Source: Bacteroidales bacterium (GTDB taxonomy: Bacteria > Bacteroidota > Bacteroidia > Bacteroidales > Bacteroidaceae). From it: a stretch of DNA of 28,783 nucleotides. The DNA lies in NCBI GenBank assembly GCA_004552155.1, contig SFPF01000043.1, forward strand, positions 1-28,783. The letters are read 5' to 3'. The notes under the pieces are model-generated. The model searched no databases and was not told the origin of the DNA. It saw nothing but the letters and a program-made list of their open reading frames with translations. Made by a program: the position numbers and the translations under genes. Positions 23,998 to 28,783 of this stretch are shown one piece after another. The number at the start of each line of letters is the position of its first letter. Position 1 is the first letter of the stretch.

Positions 23998-26900
23998 ATG
24001 AGTAAGATTTACAAATTCTTCTCTTTCCTCTTGGTTGCTTGCTTTGCAACCATGGGAGCGTGGGCGCAAACGCCGGTCAAGTCGCTTGAAGACCTTGAAA
24101 ACGGCGCGGCCTACACTATCAAGTCTGAGGGACGCGGTTACCTGATTTATGCTCCTGATAAGGACGCAGAAAGGGCGTATTGTTCCAACAACGAAGTTCG
24201 AGGGACAGTAACGGTTAATCCCGCAGAACCTAATCTCAACCACCAGTGGACGTTCTACAAGTCTAACAACGGCGGTTGCTATCTCTACAACCTCGGGGCA
24301 AAGAAATTCCTTTACAAGGATTCAACGCCTCAGTACACAACTTTCACGCTTGAACCGCTTGGCAACGATGTTACTTTTAAGGCTTCCACTTCACCTTCTA
24401 AGTGGAACCATTACGGAGACATCTCAAATTACCCCGTTGTTATTGCTTTTGGCTCCAACGAGGTTAACCTTTCGATTGATACAAATCCCTGCGTGTACAC
24501 TAACTGGAACGACACGGGCGACACAGGCAACATCATGCAAATCGTTAAGGTGGCAGATGTTTCTGCTGAACTGATGGCCGATATCCGCACTGCCGTTAAC
24601 GCATACGAAGGCGTGACCGAACCCAGCGCTGACCTCGTGCCGAGTTCTGTTACTCCCGCAAACGAAGCAACCGTTGAAAGCCTCGAAAGCGTAGTGGTAA
24701 CCTTCCCGAAGGCAGTAACTTACGATGACACGAAGGTCATCACCATCAACAGCCGCACGGGTTACAGCGAAACGGCTTCCGTAACCGTTAGCACAGAAGA
24801 TCCTACTCAGGTAACGATTGCCGCTCCCGCTGCAATCACCGAACGCGGCATGTACGCCGCAAGCATACCCGAAGGTGCATTCACGGCAATAGCCGACGGC
24901 TCTTACAACCCCGCCGCTACGTTCCTTTACTACGTGCAGCCCGCAGAGAACTCTTATGCATATACGGCTGCCGCTCCTGAAAACGCAAGCACGCTCAACA
25001 AGGGTCTCGAAAGCGTAACGCTCTCGTTTGCAGAAGCAGACGGCCCCGGTTTTGCCGACAACACGCCGATCAACGTGCTCAACGGGGAAGGCAACCCCGT
25101 TGCCACCGCAACCCTCGCCCTCAGCACGGAAAACTTAACAGACGTTGTGCTCACGCTTTCTGAAAGGATTACGGTTAACGGCACTTACACCATCACCGTG
25201 CCCGAAGGCTATATCTACAACTCTCTCTATGACGGCGAAGCAGACGATAAGGGCGTTTCGCAGGGCGCAATCTACAACTCCGCTTTCACCCTCAACTACA
25301 CCGTAGACTACAAGGGCACGCTCGTGCCGACCGTTGAGCCTACAACGGCTACGGGCACCCTCGAAACCATCACGCTCAACTTCGAGAAAGAAGTAACTTA
25401 CGACAACACGAAGACCATCACCCTGGGCAACAGAATGATGGGCATCACGAAGGACATCACGGTTGCCGTAAGCGCAGAAGACGCCAAGGTGGTTACGATT
25501 ACGCTCGCAGAGCCCGTTACCGAACCGGGTTTCCTCTCGCTCTATATCCCCGAAGAAACCTTCACGGCCACGGAAGACGGCACGTTCAACCCCGAACTCA
25601 CCAGCCCGATCACCGTGCTCGCTCCCACGAACACCTTCGCATTTGAAAGCACCACTCCTGCCGACAATGCCAACCTGCTCGAACTGAGCACCGTTAAGGT
25701 AACCTATGCCGACGTTCCGACGCTCGCAACGGAAGGCGCTTCGGTTGACGTGATCAACACTGCGACCAGCACGGCCGTTACCACGGCTACCGTTGCTTAC
25801 GATGCGGAAGACTGGAACTCTGTTGTATTCACCCTCGCCGCGGCTATCACCACGCCGGGTACGTACACGCTCACCATTCCCGATGAATTTATCTGGAACA
25901 GCCAGTACAACGATATCGCAGAAGATAAGGGCGTTTCGCAGGGCGCAACCTACACCCCCGCCACCACCCTCACCTTCAACGTTATCGAACCTTATCCCGT
26001 GAACTTCGACAAGAACATGAACAGCAGCCGCGCCGACCGCACCCTCCGCAGCATAACGCTCACAGAGGAAGGTCAGGCAGGCCAGACTGTAACGGTTGCC
26101 AACACGTCGAAGATCTACAACGACCAGCACGAAACGACTACGCTCACCTGCAACGCAGGTAGCACGCTTACCGCCATCGGGTACCTGGATGCACGGTTAC
26201 GTTTACATCGACACTGAAAACGACGGCGCTTTCTCGTTCAATGAAGGCAACACCGACCAGAGCGGCACAGACCTCAAGGCTTTCGCATTCTACTCGGGCA
26301 GCTTCACCAACGATGCCAGCGGCTACAACTCTGCCGGCCAATCTATCACTGGCGACAATCGCGCCAACATCAACCCGCCCTCGTTCACAGCTCCTACCAC
26401 TCCGGGTACTTACCGCATCCGCTTCAAGGTAGACTGGAACAGCGTTGACCCCGGCGGTCAAAAAGCTGCCGATGGTACGGTAACCAGTCAAAACGGCATT
26501 GCAGCCAACGGCGGCTACATCGTAGACGCTACGCTCGAAGTTACCGGTTCGACAACCCCGGAGGGCCCGATTGCTCCCGTATCGATTACTCCTGAAGACC
26601 AGAGCGAAGTTGAAAGCTTCACCAGCGCAACGATTACTTTCGAAGAAGACGTTACCTACGACGAACTCATCGAAGTAACCATTGCTCAGAGAAATGGCCT
26701 CTACTATCAGAAGGCAACCGTAAGCGTTGACGGCGCAACCGTTACCGTAAGCGCACCTGAGGAAATCACCGAAGCTGGCACTTACGCAATCTCTGTTCCC
26801 GCCGGTGCTTTCTCTACCGCCGATGGCCGCACCAACGAGGCATTCACCACGATGTTTGCCATCACCGAACCTGCCGGTCCTGCCGACACCTTCGTTTACA

Positions 26901-27718
26901 CGAGCGTTGTTCCTGCCGACGGCAGTGAGGTAGCTGAACTCAGCTCTATCACCGTTACCTATCCCCAGTGGGTATGCGACTACATCAACGAGACTCCGTT
27001 CAACGTAGTTGATGCCGAGAGCAACGTGGTTACCACCGCTTCGCTCACTTACAATGACAACTGGGAAGACGTTGTGATTGTACTGGAAGAGCCTATCACC
27101 GCAGAAGGCACTTACACCATCACCGTGCCCGCCGGCTACATCTATTCTAACGAAGGTTACGATCCCTCTGCAGCCGATAAGGGCGTGAGCAATGGTGCTA
27201 TCTACAATCCCGAGTTCACCCTGACCTATACGGTTAAGGCCGCTTCCGAACCCATCAACACCTTCGTTTACAAGAGCGTTGATCCCGCTAACGAAAGCGT
27301 TGTCAAGGAACTCGGAGACATCACCATCACCTTCCCCGCCAATGTGGCAAATGAAGTGACCAAAACTCCGATCAACGTAATCAACACTGAGGACGGCAGC
27401 ATCGTTACGACCGCAACACTCGGCTACCCGCTCGGCGAAGGCAACGACAAAGTTGTTCTGAGACTGACTGAAGTTGTGAAGACGAACGGTACGTACACCA
27501 TCACCGTGCCCGAAGGCTACATCTACGACTACGATGAGGCTATCTGCAACCCCGAATTCACCTTGACCTACACGGTTGACACTGTTAACGGCATCAGCAC
27601 CGTAACGATCGACAGCCTCGAAGGCAAGACTATCTTCACCATCGACGGCCGCAAGGTAAGCGGCAAGCTCCAGCGCGGCGCTTACATCATCGACGGTCAG
27701 AAGAAATTCGTGAAATAA
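23998..27718 (+). pseudogene. Large secreted Ig-like repeat protein with GEVED-type domain, frame break near 26181
   Basis: About 1,240 residues if repaired. A signal peptide (MSKIYKFFSFLLVACF, then AWAQ) leads to a unique domain (about 25-205), then Ig-like repeats of about 100-115 residues. Two kinds alternate: type X with VTYDDTKVITI and a RxGxxxxATV-like strand, and type Y ending GTYTITVPEGYIYN and ADDKGVSQGAIYN. Order: X (about 214), Y (320), X (441), Y (546), a GEVED-like domain (about 664, TWMHGYVYIDTENDGAFSF), then X, Y, Y. The C-terminal 44 residues, IFTIDGRKVSGKLQRGAYII and a final KFVK, resemble short T9SS-type sorting tails of Prevotella. The frame breaks at 26181/26185 inside the GEVED-like part; a loss of 8 bases between two GGTAC words would explain it (IGYTGTWMHG restored). 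Confidence 0.75.
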
Positions 27719-27741
27719 TTTCTCTATTAACCTCTTATAGC

Positions 27742-27773
27742 AACGGGGGCGGCAGAAATGTCGCCCCCGTTTT
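27742..27773 (+). terminator. Terminator after the Ig-repeat gene
   Basis: A 10-bp perfect stem (AACGGGGGCG 27742-27751 with CGCCCCCGTT 27762-27771) and a T run. It sits 24 bases after the stop codon. Confidence 0.8.
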
Positions 27774-27805
27774 GGTATATATATATTATATATGTGTGGA
27801 GAGTA

Positions 27806-27892
27806 GGGGCGTTTTGCAAAGATAGTGCAAGGTGAGCGCAATAGAGCTTGCTCTAATTGCCGAGCCGCAGCCTATCTTATTAAAAACGCCCG
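27806..27892. repeat. Long imperfect hairpin element
   Basis: Nested inverted arms: GGGCGTTTT (27807-27815) with AAAACGCCC (27883-27891), AAGATAG (27819-27825) with CTATCTT (27872-27878), and an inner AGAGC/GCTCT hairpin (27843-27854) centred on TT. A TATCTTTG promoter box reads leftward at 27817-27824. The hairpin and the nearby GCAA/TTGC words suggest a mobile or regulatory palindrome; the same kind of AAGC/GCTT-centred hairpin occurs at 821-848. Confidence 0.5.
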
Positions 27893-28023
27893 CCGTGTAC
27901 GCCTGTGCCGGACCAAGTGACTTCCGGGCAGATTATTGTTTTATCATACTATTTTCTAATTCTGCCAAACCGGCAAAAAGCCCTAATATCTTATAAGGAA
28001 ATGCCGCTTATTGGATTTTTTTG

Positions 28024-28031
28024 TAAATTTG
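28024..28031 (+). promoter_or_regulatory. -7 box before ileS
   Basis: TAAATTTG fits TAnnTTTG, 21 bases before the ileS ATG at 28053. No convincing -33 box was found at the usual distance. Confidence 0.45.
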
Positions 28032-28052
28032 CAGCCAAATATCCGCAAACGT

Positions 28053-28783
28053 ATGAAATTCAAAGAACACAGCAACCTAAACCTCCCTGAAATCAACAAA
28101 TCAGTCCTTGAAGACTGGGACAGGGCGGACCTTTTCCATAAAAGCATGACCGAACGCGAGGGCTGCCCCTCCTACGTATTCTTCGAAGGACCTCCTTCCG
28201 CCAACGGGCATCCCGGCATCCACCACGTCACCAGGTGAACCGCAAGGCGGGCTGGGATACGCACGGCCTGCCCGTGGAACTCGGAGTGGAAAAGGAACTG
28301 GGCATCACGAAGGAAGACATCGGACGCACTATCTCTATTGAGGACTACAACGCCCGCTGCCGCAAAAATGTGATGATGTTCACGAAAGAGTGGACCGACC
28401 TCAGCCACAAGATGGGTTACTGGGTGGACATGGAGCACCCTTACGTCACTTACGAGAACTCTTACATCGAAACGCTCTGGTGGCTCCTGGCCCAACTTTA
28501 CAAGAAAGGTCTGCTCTATAAGGGCTACACCATTCAGCCTTACTCGCCCGCCGCAGGCACGGGGCTTAGTTCTCACGAGCTGAACCAGCCGGGCTGCTAC
28601 CGCGACGTGAAGGACACGACCGCCACGGCGCAGTTCGACATTCTCGACCCGAAGCCCGAGATGACGGGCTGGGGAAAGCCTGTGTTCCTCGCCTGGACCA
28701 CCACGCCCTGGACGCTGCCCTCCAACACCGCGCTCTGCGTGGGACCCAATATTAAATATGTATGCGTGCGCACGTACAACCCC
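28053..28783 (+). CDS. ileS: Isoleucyl-tRNA synthetase, 5' part, frame broken at 28230
   Basis: The start of isoleucyl-tRNA synthetase, which charges tRNA-Ile. Residues 1-59 read MKFKEHSNLN, ADLFHKSMTEREGCPSYVFF and EGPPSANGHPGIHHV, the Bacteroidota form of the HIGH motif. The frame then ends at 28236-28238, and another frame continues from 28232 as QVNRKAGWDTHGLPVELGVE, GYWVDMEHPYVTYENSYIET and HELNQPGCYRDVKDTTATAQ to the window edge. Related proteins have about 18 residues (MAR...KGF) between GIHHV and QV, so about 52 bases look lost at 28229/28232. An essential gene, so a real inactivation is unlikely unless a second copy exists. ATG 28053 is preferred to a TTG 42 bases upstream. Truncated by the window end. 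Confidence 0.9.

Overview
The window looks like a chromosomal segment of a Bacteroidales bacterium, most likely Prevotellaceae. The evidence is repeated Bacteroidota-type promoter boxes (TAnnTTTG at -7, often with TTTG or TTGG about 19-20 bases upstream), little Shine-Dalgarno signal, GC-rich genes in AT-rich gaps, a PCMD-family lipid/cell-surface type protein, an IleS of the Bacteroidota type (GIHHV in place of HIGH), and a secreted Ig-repeat protein with a Prevotella-like C-terminal tail. No database search was possible; family calls rest on recognised motifs.

Layout. 1-1000: gene-free, rich in structured repeats, including a four-unit 21-bp palindrome array and a leader-like element with mutually exclusive stems. 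1034-6046: exopolysaccharide genes (a PssD/PssE Alg14/Alg13-like pair, a GT2 transferase, a polyprenyl-phosphate sugar transferase that primes synthesis, a CpsB-type tyrosine phosphatase and a membrane acyltransferase). 6125-8385: a PD40-type lipoprotein-like/periplasmic gene broken by a 17-bp tandem duplication, then a nucleoside phosphorylase. 8758-15966: a lipoate/glycine module, lplA-gcvT-gcvH-gcvPA-gcvPB-lpdA, in which LplA would load lipoate on GcvH, the P, T and H proteins split glycine, and Lpd reoxidises the lipoyl arm. 16222-17298 (minus): aroC, divergent from a KilA-N gene across a 38-bp palindrome. 18360-20856 (minus): a SlyD-like isomerase and dnaX. 21363-27718: a BamA/TamA-like barrel protein, a PCMD protein and a large Ig-repeat surface protein. 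28053-end: start of ileS.

A striking feature is that seven genes are out of frame as read (PD40 gene, lplA, gcvPA, dnaX, PCMD gene, Ig-repeat gene, ileS). Four look like internal losses of roughly 50-65 bases at conserved positions. Because dnaX and ileS are normally essential, sequencing or assembly error is the leading explanation, but true decay of linked lplA and gcvPA cannot be excluded from sequence alone.

Noncoding structure is the most original part: two inverted copies of the 21-bp palindrome array (358-437 and 21038-21117); two elements made of opposed arrays of the octamer TYGTYTAC, one in each large gap of the gcv operon; two minus-strand small RNA candidates with Bacteroidota promoters and strong terminators (near 8448-8510 and 16047-16149); and a palindrome carrying both divergent promoters between aroC and the KilA-N gene.
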